Shown here: one piece after another, positions 51,935 through 61,312 of the stretch
Position numbering within the stretch: the stretch's first letter is position 1
How the letters are laid out: each line of letters begins with the position of its first letter
NCBI RefSeq assembly: GCF_035920345.1
Contig: NZ_CP109149.1
Coordinates: forward strand, 9,424,001 to 9,488,000
DNA: 64,000 nucleotides
From: Nocardia vinacea
GTDB taxonomy: Bacteria > Actinomycetota > Actinomycetes > Mycobacteriales > Mycobacteriaceae
Direction of reading: 5' to 3'
The notes under the pieces: model-generated
What the model saw: only the letters and a program-made list of their open reading frames with translations
Databases searched by the model: none
What the model was told of the DNA's origin: nothing
Translations under genes and position numbers: made by a program

Positions 51935-53614
51935 TCAGGCGACAGCGACCAACCGCGCGGCGTTGGCCGATTCGTCGTCGCTGGCCTTGTTCGCGGCCAA
52001 CTCCGCCTCCACCCGCTCGCGGTATCGGGTGACCTCACGATCCGTGGTGGCCGCATCCCAGCCGAGTCGCGCGCCCATGAGGAAGGCCACCGCGGGTGCG
52101 GTGGTCAGGCCGCGGTCGGCGGTCTCGATCGAGATGCGGGTGCGGCGGGTGAGGACATCGTCGAGATGCAGTGCGCCCTCATGGGTCACCGCGTAGACGA
52201 CCTCGGCACCGAGGTACTCACCAGCACCGGGCAGCGGCTCAGCCAACTCCGGTTCGGCCGCGATCAGATCGAACAGTTCGGATACGCCCGAACCATAGCG
52301 ACCGAGCAGGTGCTCGACGGTCGTGACGGGCAGACCGGCCCGCTGCGCGACGCTGTTCACATCGGCCGTCAGCTCCTGGTAGCCGACGGCACCGAGCAGC
52401 GGCAGATATTCGGTCACCGAGGGCGCGGCCGCGCGACCGAGCCCCTTGACGGCCGCGTCCACCACATCGGCGGCCATCACGCGGTAGGTGGTGTACTTAC
52501 CGCCGGCGATCACGAACAGACCCGGAACCGGTTCCGCGACAGCGTGTTCCCGCGAGAGCGTCGCGGTATCCGCGGACGCGCCTGACAACAGTGGGCGCAG
52601 ACCCGCGTAGGTGCCGACAATATCGTTGCGGGTCAACGGCTCTCGCAGCACCGCATTCATATGATCGAGGATGTACTGCACATCGGCATCGCTGGCCACC
52701 GGATGGTTCTTGTCCAGCGCCCAATCGGTATCGGTGGTGCCGATGATCCAGTGCCGGGCCCACGGGATCACGAACAGCACACTCTTCTCGGTCCGCATGA
52801 TCAGACCGGTATCCAGATCGAGCCGCTCGCGCGGTACCAGGATGTGCACGCCCTTCGACATGCGCACGTGGAAGGGGAATTCCACGCCGGTCATCTTGTT
52901 CATCTCGTCGGTCCAGATGCCGGTCGCGCTGATCACCCGGCGGGCGCGCACGGTGTATTCGCGACCGGTCTCCACATCGGTGACATGCGCGCCGATCACC
53001 CGCTCGCCGTCGCGCAACAGTCCGGTGACCTTGGTGCGGGTGAGTACCGTCGCGCCGTGCTGGGCGGCGGTGCGGGCGATGGTCATGGTGTGGCGCGCGT
53101 CGTCGACCTGTGCATCGAAGTAGCGGATCGCGCCGATCATCGCGTCATCGCGCAGTGCGGGCGCCAATTCCATTGCGCGCGTGTGCGACAGGTGTCGGTG
53201 CATGGGCAGCGCCCTGGCTCCGCCGATGGTGTCGTACAGCGCGACGCCCGCGCCGATGTAGGCGCGCTCCCAGACCCGGTGCTGCAGCGGCAGCAGGAAC
53301 GACACCGGGCGCACCAGATGCGGGGCGAGCCGGTGCAGCAGCAGGCCGCGCTCCTTCAAAGCCTCGCGCACCAGCCAGAAGTCGAGCTGCTCCAGATAGC
53401 GCAGGCCCCCATGGATGAGCTTGCTGGACCGGCTCGAGGTGCCGGCCGCGAAATCCCTTGCCTCGACCAGGGTTACGGTCAGGCCGCGGGCAGCGGCATC
53501 GAGGGCGGCCCCGGCCCCGACCACGCCGCCGCCGATAACCAGTACGTCGATTTCATTGTCGCCCAATGTGTTCAATGCATCGGCGCGGTAGTTCGAGTCC
53601 AAACGTGCGGACAC
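51935..53614 (-). CDS. glpD: Glycerol-3-phosphate dehydrogenase
   Basis: 559 aa from the GTG at 53614 (AAGGAGA upstream); longer frames run into the glpK region and are not natural. FAD is bound by DVLVIGGGVVGAGAALDAAA. Family signatures are SSRSSKLIHGGLRYLEQLDF and the substrate region GTTDTDWALDKNHPVAS. It oxidises sn-glycerol-3-phosphate to dihydroxyacetone phosphate at the membrane and passes electrons to quinone. It follows glpK after 22 bases and is probably in one operon. Confidence 0.95.
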   Translation of the reverse strand: MSARLDSNYRADALNTLGDNEIDVLVIGGGVVGAGAALDAAARGLTVTLVEARDFAAGTSSRSSKLIHGGLRYLEQLDFWLVREALKERGLLLHRLAPHLVRPVSFLLPLQHRVWERAYIGAGVALYDTIGGARALPMHRHLSHTRAMELAPALRDDAMIGAIRYFDAQVDDARHTMTIARTAAQHGATVLTRTKVTGLLRDGERVIGAHVTDVETGREYTVRARRVISATGIWTDEMNKMTGVEFPFHVRMSKGVHILVPRERLDLDTGLIMRTEKSVLFVIPWARHWIIGTTDTDWALDKNHPVASDADVQYILDHMNAVLREPLTRNDIVGTYAGLRPLLSGASADTATLSREHAVAEPVPGLFVIAGGKYTTYRVMAADVVDAAVKGLGRAAAPSVTEYLPLLGAVGYQELTADVNSVAQRAGLPVTTVEHLLGRYGSGVSELFDLIAAEPELAEPLPGAGEYLGAEVVYAVTHEGALHLDDVLTRRTRISIETADRGLTTAPAVAFLMGARLGWDAATTDREVTRYRERVEAELAANKASDDESANAARLVAVA

Positions 53615-53636
53615 GGTATGTCTCCTTGTTTCGGTG

Positions 53637-55187
53637 CTACTGCGTCTTCGAGATGGGTTGGTCATCGTCGATGTCGATCCAGTCGAGCGTGTGCGAGACC
53701 GCCTTTTTCCAACGGGCGTAACCGCGTTCGCGCTGCTCTGCGGTCCAGGTGGGTGTCCAGCGCTTGTCCTCGTGCCAGTTCTGTACGAGTTCGTCGGTGT
53801 CGCTCCAGAATCCGACTGCCAACCCGGCCGCATAGGCCGCGCCGAGTGCGGTGGTCTCCGCAACCACCGGCCGCGAGACCGGCACATCGAGGAAGTCGGC
53901 CTGCAACTGCATGCACAGTTCGTTGGCCGTGACGCCACCGTCCACGCGCAAGGTGTCCAGGCGCACACCGGAATCGGCTTCCATGGCCTCGACGACATCA
54001 CGAGTCTGATAGCAGATCGACTCCAGCGTGGCCCGTGCGAGATGGGCATTGGTGCTGTAGCGCGACAGCCCGACGATCACCCCGCGCGCGTCCGATCGCC
54101 AATACGGTGCGAACAGGCCGGAGAATGCGGGCACGAAGTACACCCCGCCGTTGTCCTCGGCCTGCCTGGCCAGCGATTCGCTTTGTGCCGCACCGGAAAT
54201 GATGCCGAGCTGATCGCGCAACCACTGCACGGCCGAGCCGGTGACCGCGATCGAACCCTCCAGCGCGTACACCGGCTTCTCGTCGCCGAACTGGTAGGCG
54301 ACGGTGGTGAGCAGTCCGTGCTGGGAGCGCACGAGTTCGGTTCCGGTATTGAGCAACAGGAAGTTTCCGGTGCCGTAGGTGTTCTTGGCCTCGCCGGGGC
54401 GGAAGCACACCTGACCGACGGTGGCCGCCTGCTGATCGCCGAGCACACCGGCCAGCGGCACCTCGCCGCCGAACGGTCCGTCGGTGCGGGTCTTGCCGAA
54501 CAGTTCCGGATTCGACGAGGGCGCGATGGTGGGCAGCATGGCGCGCGGAATTCCGAAGAGGGACAACAGTTCGTCGTCCCAGTCGCAGGTCTCCAGATCC
54601 ATCAGCATGGTGCGGCTGGCATTGGTCGGATCGGTGACGTGCACGCCGCCGTCGATGCCGCCGGTGAGATTCCACAGTAGCCAGGTGTCGGTGGTGCCGA
54701 AGACGGCCTCGCCCCGGTCCGCATCGGCGGCGATGCCGGGCACATTGTCCAGGATCCAGCGCAGCTTGCCGCCGGAGAAGTAGGTGGCGGGCGGCAAACC
54801 CGCTTTGCGGCGGATGATTTCGCCGTGGCCGGCGCGCTCCAACTCGGCCGCGATCTTGTCGGTGCGGGTGTCCTGCCAGACGATGGCATTGCAATACGGC
54901 CGCCCGGTCCGGCGATTCCACACCACGGTGGTTTCGCGCTGATTGGTCACACCGACCGCGGCCAGATCGCTCGCGACGAGATTCGCCTTGTTCAGGGTGG
55001 ACACGATGACCGAACGGGTGCGCTCCCAGATCTCGGTCGGGTTGTGCTCCACCCACCCCGCGCGCGGCAGGATCTGCTCGTGCTCGAGCTGGTGCCGGGC
55101 GATCTCGTTGCCGCCGTGGTCGAACACCATGAAGCGGGTGCTCGTGGTGCCCTGATCGATGGCACCGACGTACGAGCCGAAGTTCAC
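53637..55187 (-). CDS. glpK: Glycerol kinase, copy 1
   Basis: 516 aa from the GTG at 55187 (GGAGG 7 bases upstream). Family motifs are [37 protein letters not shown], and [20 protein letters not shown]. It phosphorylates glycerol with ATP. It is the first gene of the glpK-glpD operon, divergent from the GylR-like regulator, with two operator-like palindromes between. Confidence 0.95.
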   Translation of the reverse strand: MNFGSYVGAIDQGTTSTRFMVFDHGGNEIARHQLEHEQILPRAGWVEHNPTEIWERTRSVIVSTLNKANLVASDLAAVGVTNQRETTVVWNRRTGRPYCNAIVWQDTRTDKIAAELERAGHGEIIRRKAGLPPATYFSGGKLRWILDNVPGIAADADRGEAVFGTTDTWLLWNLTGGIDGGVHVTDPTNASRTMLMDLETCDWDDELLSLFGIPRAMLPTIAPSSNPELFGKTRTDGPFGGEVPLAGVLGDQQAATVGQVCFRPGEAKNTYGTGNFLLLNTGTELVRSQHGLLTTVAYQFGDEKPVYALEGSIAVTGSAVQWLRDQLGIISGAAQSESLARQAEDNGGVYFVPAFSGLFAPYWRSDARGVIVGLSRYSTNAHLARATLESICYQTRDVVEAMEADSGVRLDTLRVDGGVTANELCMQLQADFLDVPVSRPVVAETTALGAAYAAGLAVGFWSDTDELVQNWHEDKRWTPTWTAEQRERGYARWKKAVSHTLDWIDIDDDQPISKTQ

Positions 55188-55275
55188 CGTTGAGCCTCCG
55201 TCTGCCAAGAGGGCCGCGGTTGCGGCCGTTGGGGCCGACGTTACGACCGGATTGCCGAAACGGACATAGCGTGCG

Positions 55276-55290
55276 TTCGACAATGCCGAA
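55276..55290. promoter_or_regulatory. GylR-type operator, copy 1
   Basis: TTCGACAATGCCGAA is a near-perfect palindrome between the divergent glpK and gylR-like genes, similar to the perfect one at 55402. Confidence 0.65.
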
Positions 55291-55401
55291 CGGTTGTGAT
55301 GGCCATCGCCATGCGGCCTCACTACGGTCCAGTGACCGTGGAGGTCGCGATGGTGCAGGTCACATGGCGTTGCGTGGGTGTTGCTGGGCCATCGGTGCGT
55401 G

Positions 55402-55416
55402 TTCGACATTGTCGAA
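55402..55416. promoter_or_regulatory. GylR-type operator, copy 2
   Basis: TTCGACATTGTCGAA is a perfect palindrome just upstream of the gylR-like start. IclR-family proteins bind such sites, so this probably mediates autoregulation. Confidence 0.75.
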
Positions 55417-55438
55417 TCGGCGGGATAGGTTTCGGCGT

Positions 55439-56203
55439 ATGCCCGGTCCGATCCAATCGATCGAACGAGCGGCCGCCGTCCTGCAGCTGCTCGCTCGGGG
55501 TTCCGGCCGCCTCGGGGTCGGCGAAATCGCGGGTGCGCTCGGGCTGGCCAAGCCGACCGCGCACGGCATCCTGCGCACATTGCAGGGCGTGGGATTCGTC
55601 GAACAGGATCAGGCCAGTGGCAAGTACCAGCTCGGCGCGGCCGTACTGCATCTCGGGACAAGTTATCTCGACAACAACGAACTGCGCTCGCGGGCGATCA
55701 ACTGGGCCGATGCCCTGGCCGCGCGGACCGGGGAGTCGGTGCGAATCGGTGCCGCGGCGGACGAATGCGTGGTGGTCGTACACCACGTCTTCCGGCCGGA
55801 CAACACCGAACAGGCGCTCGAAGTCGGCGAACTGCTACCGGCGCACGCGACCGCGCTCGGCAAGGTGCTGCTCGCCCATGACGCCGAGCTGGCCGTCTCT
55901 GTTCGCGGTGGTGAATTGGCGCCGCTCACCCGGCGCACCATTGTCGACCGGGCGGCGCTCACCCGGGCGCTTGCCGCGGTCCGGCAGGCCGGATGGGCCG
56001 GGGAGACCGAGGAATTCCGATCCGGGGTGGCCGGCATAGCGGCGCCGATCCGGACACACGGTGGACTCGTGGTCGGTGCGATCGGGATCAGCGGTCCGGT
56101 CGACCGGCTCTGCGATCCGCAACTGCGGCACCGGCCGACGCTGGTCGGGCACGTCCGCGACGCCGCGCATGCGGTATCGCGGGATCTCGGTGCCGGACAA
56201 TGA
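55439..56203 (+). CDS. GylR-like IclR-family regulator
   Basis: 254 aa from the ATG at 55439. The N-terminal winged helix is [20 protein letters not shown] then [20 protein letters not shown]. The C-terminal effector domain has [20 protein letters not shown] and a conserved GVAGIAAPI. In Streptomyces GylR represses glycerol genes until glycerol-3-phosphate accumulates. Context (between two glycerol kinase genes) supports that role here. Confidence 0.88.
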   Translation: MPGPIQSIERAAAVLQLLARGSGRLGVGEIAGALGLAKPTAHGILRTLQGVGFVEQDQASGKYQLGAAVLHLGTSYLDNNELRSRAINWADALAARTGESVRIGAAADECVVVVHHVFRPDNTEQALEVGELLPAHATALGKVLLAHDAELAVSVRGGELAPLTRRTIVDRAALTRALAAVRQAGWAGETEEFRSGVAGIAAPIRTHGGLVVGAIGISGPVDRLCDPQLRHRPTLVGHVRDAAHAVSRDLGAGQ

Positions 56204-56251
56204 GTTTCGTACATCATGTGGCACCAACTCTCGTCCGACAGGAAGTAGCCG

Positions 56252-57757
56252 ATGGCGCAACGCTATGTGCTGGCGATCGATCAGGGCACCACCTCCACCA
56301 GGTGCATCCTGTTCGATCAGCGCGCACGCCTGGTCGGGGTCGCACAGCGTGAACATCAGCAGCACTATCCGCGGCCCGGCTGGGTCGAGCAGGATGCGCT
56401 GGAGATCTGGCGCAATGTCGAGCGGATCGTGCCGCAGGCGCTGCGGGATTCCGGCATCGCGGCGGAACAGGTTGTGGCCCTTGGCATCGCGAACCAGCGC
56501 GAGACCACGGTGGTGTGGGATCGCCATACCGGTGTGCCGATCCGGCGGGCGGTCGTCTGGCAGGACGTGCGCACCGATGAACTGGTGCGCGAATTCGAGA
56601 GCAGGCCTGGTGCGGAACGAATTCGCGAACTGTGCGGCCTGCCGCTGGCCGGTTATTTCGCCGCGCCGCGGCTGCGCTGGCTGCTGGATACCATTCCCGG
56701 ACTGCGGGATCGGGCCGAGCGCGGGGAAGCGCTGTTCGGCACCATGGAGACCTGGCTCATCTGGAATCTCACAGGTGGACCGGACGGCGGTGTGCATCGC
56801 ACCGATGTCACCAATGCCAGTCGCACGCTGTTGATGAATATCGCCTCGCTCGCCTGGGATCGAGAACTGTTGGAGTTCTTCGGAATTCCCGGCGCGATGC
56901 TGCCGAGCATTCAGCCGTCGACCGCGTCCTATGGTACGACCAGCCGAGTGGTGCCCGGCATCCGGATCGCTGCTGCGCTCGGCGACCAGCACGCCGCACT
57001 GTTCGGCCAAACCTGTTTCGCCCGTGGGGAAACCAAATGCACCTATGGCACCGGCGGTTTCCTGATGATGAATACCGGGCGCGAGCTGGTGCAGTCCTCG
57101 CACGGTCTGCTCACCACCATCGGCTATCAGATCGAGCCCGAACCGGTGTACGCGCTGGAGGGGCCGATCGCGGTCACCGGCTCGCTGGTGCAGTGGGTGC
57201 GCGACAATATCGGTCTGGTGTCGAGTGCGCCCGAGATCGAAACCCTCGCTCGCACAGTCGAAGACAATGGTGGCTGCTATATCGTGCCTGCCTTCTCCGG
57301 CCTGTACGCACCGCATTGGCGCAGTGACGCAAGGGGTCTTGTCATCGGTCTGACCTCATACATCAATAAGGGCCACCTCGCCCGCGCCGTCCTGGAGGCG
57401 ACCGCCTGGCAGACCCGCGAAGTCGTCGACGCCATGAACGCCGACTCCGGTCTCCAGGCCCGCACCCTGCGCGTCGACGGCGGTATGACCTCCGACAACC
57501 TGCTCATGCAGATCGTCGCCGACGTCCTCGACATCCCCGTCATGCGGCCCTTCGTAGCCGAAACCGTCTCTCTCGGAGCCGCTTACGCCGCCGGGCTGGC
57601 CGTCGGCTACTGGCCCGACCTAGAGGGCCTGCGCAGCAACTGGCGCCTGGCCGGACAATGGATCCCCCAAATGGACCCTACCCACCGCCAAGACGAATAC
57701 GACAACTGGAAACGCGCCGTAGCTCTGACCTTCGGCTGGTCCCGCTCGAAGCGATAG
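56252..57757 (+). CDS. glpK: Glycerol kinase, copy 2
   Basis: 501 aa with the same motifs ([58 protein letters not shown]). It is only moderately like copy 1, so it is an old paralogue rather than a recent duplicate. It lies 48 bases after the GylR-like gene in the same direction. It may handle another polyol, for example, or be used under other conditions. Confidence 0.92.
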   Translation: MAQRYVLAIDQGTTSTRCILFDQRARLVGVAQREHQQHYPRPGWVEQDALEIWRNVERIVPQALRDSGIAAEQVVALGIANQRETTVVWDRHTGVPIRRAVVWQDVRTDELVREFESRPGAERIRELCGLPLAGYFAAPRLRWLLDTIPGLRDRAERGEALFGTMETWLIWNLTGGPDGGVHRTDVTNASRTLLMNIASLAWDRELLEFFGIPGAMLPSIQPSTASYGTTSRVVPGIRIAAALGDQHAALFGQTCFARGETKCTYGTGGFLMMNTGRELVQSSHGLLTTIGYQIEPEPVYALEGPIAVTGSLVQWVRDNIGLVSSAPEIETLARTVEDNGGCYIVPAFSGLYAPHWRSDARGLVIGLTSYINKGHLARAVLEATAWQTREVVDAMNADSGLQARTLRVDGGMTSDNLLMQIVADVLDIPVMRPFVAETVSLGAAYAAGLAVGYWPDLEGLRSNWRLAGQWIPQMDPTHRQDEYDNWKRAVALTFGWSRSKR

Positions 57758-57760
57758 GGT

Positions 57761-58195
57761 GTGGTGATCTTTGCGGGGCTCGTCCGGGATGGAGAGGATC
57801 CAGATGATCGTGTCACGCGTTGTCGGGAGCGTTCGCGCGAATTCCATCTCGCCTGTGTCGATGCCGCCGATTTGCATCGCATCGGCGATCAGGTGCGGAC
57901 TCGATTCGATCAGGAATCGGTGCTGACCTTCCGGCACCTGCCGAATTCGGCACCGGACGTCGACGCCTTCACGGTCGAAGTCGCGGGCGTCGATGTGCGC
58001 CGGTTCCGTGACGCGCTGGTCGCCGATCGAGAGGCGCGCGAGCATCTGGTCGGCGGGTCCGTGGCCGAATCCGGCAGTCTCATCCTGGTCGCCGACCTCG
58101 CGGACTACGCTCTGACCCAGCGCTTCGTCACCGGCATCGGTGGCACCTGGAATCCGGATATCGTCCACTACGGTGACCGCGAATTCGTGGGCTGA
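57761..58195 (+). CDS. Hypothetical protein, 144 aa
   Basis: Not recognised. It begins a few bases after glpK2 with GTG and reads VIFAGLVRDGEDPDDRVTRC. It continues with VDAFTVEVAGVDVRRFRDAL and VAESGSLILVADLADYALTQ, a mixed alpha/beta fold. Codon use matches neighbours. It may be co-transcribed with glpK2. Confidence 0.65.
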   Translation: MVIFAGLVRDGEDPDDRVTRCRERSREFHLACVDAADLHRIGDQVRTRFDQESVLTFRHLPNSAPDVDAFTVEVAGVDVRRFRDALVADREAREHLVGGSVAESGSLILVADLADYALTQRFVTGIGGTWNPDIVHYGDREFVG

Positions 58196-58242
58196 CGTGG
58201 CACGTTCGGCGAAAACCTGAATCGCACTTTAGACTTCGGCGG

Positions 58243-59136
58243 GTGCGAGCTTCCTTGCGAACGGCCGTCCTCGGTCTGATCACCGTGGTAATCGCGACGG
58301 CCGTCGGGCTGACGCCAGTGGCCGTCGCGGAGCCGGTTGATCCGGCGTTCTGCGGCGCGCCGCTGTCGGCGGACGAACTGGACACCATCGCGCGGCTCTC
58401 CGATATCAGCACACTGACCGGAGATCCGTTGCAGCGCTTGGCCACCGCGGTAGCGCGCCACCATGAGATCACCGAAATCCTGGTCGCGCACCGGGATCGG
58501 CGCGGGCTGTTTCCGCTCGGGCTCGACGGTGTGGAGCAGTCGGCGGTTATGCCGTTGCAGCGTGATCCTGGCGCGTTCGTTAATCCGGAGTACGCGCATG
58601 CGATCAGCCTGGAATTGCTGCGGCGGTTCCTGGTCAATGTGCACGCGGCCTTCACCGGCGCGCCGGTCGAGCCGCATTGGGCGCGGTATTTCGAGCTCGC
58701 TCGCCGGTGTGAGGTATCGCCCGCCCGCGTCGCCATGGCCGGCTACAACGCGCATTTGAGCGTGGATCTCGCGTATTCCGTAGCGACGGTTGCGAGTAAG
58801 CCGGAGAACGCGCCCGACTACTTCAAGATCGTCGACGCGATCGCGGCCTCCGGTCAGGTGATCATCGATCGGACCGAGGAGATCTACAACGGCGATCTCG
58901 GTCCGCTGTGGCGGTTCTATTTCGTCGGCGAGGGTCTGGACCTGTTGCTCGGTGCGGGTGTGGCGACCGGTCCGCTGCTGCGGGCCGCCGATCTCGGATA
59001 CAACGTGGTGGTCTACGGCAATGGCCTGGCGCTACAGGATCCCGGACTGCACAACGTGACCGCGGCGGAGATCCGGCTGCTCAGCGATTCCGTCGAAACA
59101 GCATTGGATGTATTGACACTGCTCAGGGGTCTGTGA
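58243..59136 (+). CDS. Secreted DUF5995-family protein
   Basis: 297 aa, GTG start and probable signal peptide (LGLITVVIATAVGLTPVAVA, cleavage near residue 30). The family core FLVNVHAAFTGAPVEPHWAR and GYNAHLSVDLAYSVATVASK matches DUF5995, an all-helical family of actinobacteria. No catalytic residues are known. The protein probably resides in the cell envelope. Confidence 0.8.
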   Translation: MRASLRTAVLGLITVVIATAVGLTPVAVAEPVDPAFCGAPLSADELDTIARLSDISTLTGDPLQRLATAVARHHEITEILVAHRDRRGLFPLGLDGVEQSAVMPLQRDPGAFVNPEYAHAISLELLRRFLVNVHAAFTGAPVEPHWARYFELARRCEVSPARVAMAGYNAHLSVDLAYSVATVASKPENAPDYFKIVDAIAASGQVIIDRTEEIYNGDLGPLWRFYFVGEGLDLLLGAGVATGPLLRAADLGYNVVVYGNGLALQDPGLHNVTAAEIRLLSDSVETALDVLTLLRGL

Positions 59137-59181
59137 GACGCCTAGTCTGTACGGTTCGGTCGGGTACGGCAAGGAGTCGCG

Positions 59182-60438
59182 GTGGGCATATCACTCGTCA
59201 AGGGACAGAACGGTCCGCTTGCGACTTCGAATGTCGTTGTCTCGGTGCGATCCACCGCCGCAGCCGATGTCTCGGCATTATTGGTGACCGAAGCGGGCCG
59301 CGTTCGAACCGACGCCGATTTCGTCTTCTTCAATCAGCCGCAGGCACCTGGCGTCGAGTTGCGGGCGGGAACGCCTGCTGCGCTGGCTGTTTCCGCGGCC
59401 CACGTTCCCGTCGATATTGCCCAAATACGGGTGATTATCACTTTGGACGAATCTGGGGCAACTTTTGGGCAATTCACGCCACCGATTGCGATCGTTGCCG
59501 ACGGATCTGGAAATGCGCTCTACGAGTATGTAATCGATGGACTCGACAGCGAGTCCGTAGTCATCGCACTGGAATTGTATCGGCGTAATTCCGAATGGAA
59601 GGTCCGCGCGGTCGGGCAGGGTTATGCGGGCGGATTCGCCGCGCTGGTCACCGATCATGGCGTAAGCGTTGACGACGAGCCCGCGCCGGTCACTCCTCCC
59701 ACCACTCCGGAGGTCCGCACCGCCCCCGGCGAAGCCGCACTCTCCTTCGAGAAGCGCGCCGAACTCGACCTGCGCAAACGTGAAGTCGCCAAGGTCCTGA
59801 TCAACAAGAACGCCTTCGGCATTCGCGCCCGCGTCATCCTGGTCATCGACAAAACCCTCAGCATGAGCAGGCAATACAGCAAACAGGTCGTGCATCGCGT
59901 TGTGCAGCGGATGATCCCGGTGGCGACCCAGCTCGACGAGGACGGCACCCTGGAGGCCTACCTCTACGCGCTGTCCTTCGCGAAACTGCCCGATATCACC
60001 GTCGAGCACGGCGAGGCATGGGCCCAGACCTTCCTGCACCTCACCGGCACGCACCAGGGCATCGACTACGCCAGGATCGGCGGCCGCAATGACGAACTGC
60101 CGATCATGCGCGACATCATCGCCTCGCTACGACCCGGCGATGCGCCGACTCTGGTGCTGTTCTTCACCGACGGCGGCTTCGCGAAGAAGCGCGAGATCGC
60201 GGCACTCATGCGCGAAGCGTCCCGACTGCCGGCCTTTTGGCAGTTCGTCGGCCTCGGCAGAGCCAACTACGGCCTGCTGCGCACCCTCGACGAGATGTCG
60301 GATCGGGTCGTGGACAACGCGGGCTTCTTCGCCCTCGACGACATAGACCAGGTGGACGACGCACAGCTGTATGCCCGTTTGCTGGGCGAATTCCCGGACT
60401 GGCTACGCGCGGCAGGCCAAGCGGGCATCCTGCGCTGA
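59182..60438 (+). CDS. TerD-VWA protein (tellurium-resistance type)
   Basis: 418 aa. Residues 1-165 form a TerD-like calcium-binding domain (GISLVKGQNGPL, FFNQPQAPGVELRAG, GSGNALYEYVIDGLDSESVV). A Pro-rich linker leads to a von Willebrand factor A domain (215-418) with a MIDAS-like RARVILVIDKTLSMSRQYS and PTLVLFFTDGG. TerF-like proteins of this kind act in membrane stress responses and are linked to phage defence in ter clusters. AAGGAG precedes the GTG. No other ter genes are seen nearby. Confidence 0.88.
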   Translation: MGISLVKGQNGPLATSNVVVSVRSTAAADVSALLVTEAGRVRTDADFVFFNQPQAPGVELRAGTPAALAVSAAHVPVDIAQIRVIITLDESGATFGQFTPPIAIVADGSGNALYEYVIDGLDSESVVIALELYRRNSEWKVRAVGQGYAGGFAALVTDHGVSVDDEPAPVTPPTTPEVRTAPGEAALSFEKRAELDLRKREVAKVLINKNAFGIRARVILVIDKTLSMSRQYSKQVVHRVVQRMIPVATQLDEDGTLEAYLYALSFAKLPDITVEHGEAWAQTFLHLTGTHQGIDYARIGGRNDELPIMRDIIASLRPGDAPTLVLFFTDGGFAKKREIAALMREASRLPAFWQFVGLGRANYGLLRTLDEMSDRVVDNAGFFALDDIDQVDDAQLYARLLGEFPDWLRAAGQAGILR

Positions 60439-60469
60439 ATCGTGCCGGTCCGCAGTTGATGTCGCGGAC

Positions 60470-60745
60470 TCAGCCGATGACGGCGTTCATGATGGTGCCC
60501 GCACTGGTGGCGATGACACCGCCGATCATGGCTCCGGCCACCATCTTCGGGGATTCCATACCGCCGCCGCTCCACTTCTCCCAGGCGAAGCGACCACCTG
60601 CGTAGATGATGGCGCAAATGCCGGCGAGCAGCACGAACCAGGTGAAGTAGCGGACCAATTGAAGAATCTTGTCGGACACCGGAGGGGCCTCGGGGGTGGG
60701 ATTGCCGATCTGCGCCCAAGTGTCGTAAACGGTGGCCAGGATCAT
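60470..60745 (-). CDS. VirB2/TrbC-like small membrane protein, copy A
   Basis: 91 aa from the ATG at 60745, chosen by alignment with copy B. Two membrane segments: IL.LVRYFTWFVLLAGICAI (28-46) and MVAGAMIGGVIATSAGTIMN (68-87), with a basic-aromatic loop GRFAWEKWSGG between. This is the layout of conjugative pilin-like (VirB2/TrbC) proteins, but without a signal peptide. It is divergent from copy B, and the two share most residues. Confidence 0.65.
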   Translation of the reverse strand: MILATVYDTWAQIGNPTPEAPPVSDKILQLVRYFTWFVLLAGICAIIYAGGRFAWEKWSGGGMESPKMVAGAMIGGVIATSAGTIMNAVIG

Positions 60746-60902
60746 CTCGTGTAGCTCATTCTGGAAGCGGGACAGGGGGTTAACGCGCTCTCCGAGCGAT
60801 GGTATCGGTTTCTCGGCGACCTTGCAGTCACGATGCCTGCGCGCTTGCGAGACCACTCGTTGTGCGGATCATGGAAAGGGCGTGATAGTCGAGGAGTAGA
60901 CG

Positions 60903-61199
60903 ATGAACATCTATCTGATGTCGATCGGCGATGCCTACGCGACGTTGGCGCAGATCCAGAATCCGACGCCGCAAGCTCCGCCGCTATCGGACAAGCTGCT
61001 GCAGATGGTGCGCTATCTGACCTGGTTTGCCCTGTTGTCCGGAATAATCAGCATCATCTATGCGGGCGGCCGGTTCGCCTGGGAGAAATGGAGCGGCGGT
61101 GCGATGCAATCGCCGAAGATGGTTGCGGGAGCCATGATCGGCGGTGTCGTTGCCACCAGTGCGGGCACGATTATGAATTCTATTCTCGGCACCGGCTGA
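60903..61199 (+). CDS. VirB2/TrbC-like small membrane protein, copy B
   Basis: 98 aa; ATG at 60903 with GAGGAG 7 bases upstream. It shares with copy A NPTP.APP.SDK, VRYLTWFALLSGIISIIYAG and GRFAWEKWSGG, as well as the second segment (MVAGAMIGGVVATSAGTIMN). The two copies face away from each other across 157 bases, forming an inverted duplication. No other conjugation gene is nearby. Confidence 0.7.
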   Translation: MNIYLMSIGDAYATLAQIQNPTPQAPPLSDKLLQMVRYLTWFALLSGIISIIYAGGRFAWEKWSGGAMQSPKMVAGAMIGGVVATSAGTIMNSILGTG

Positions 61200-61312
61200 C
61201 CCCGAAAACCCGGCCGCATCGCCGCTTGCCCGAATTACGGCAAATATTTGGCTATACTCCGGCTGATCTCTCTCGAAGTTGTCCGACCTGATCGGGAAAG
61301 TAGGGAGAAGGC

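Noticed and set aside
53615..54049. N-terminal extension of glpD to a 704-residue protein
   Set aside because: The extra residues are the glpK gene read in another frame. A GTG with AAGGAGA at 53614 gives the normal length.
55188..55661. N-terminal extension of glpK to 674 residues
   Set aside because: The extension crosses the divergent regulator and operators. GTG at 55187 with GGAGG upstream is the family start.
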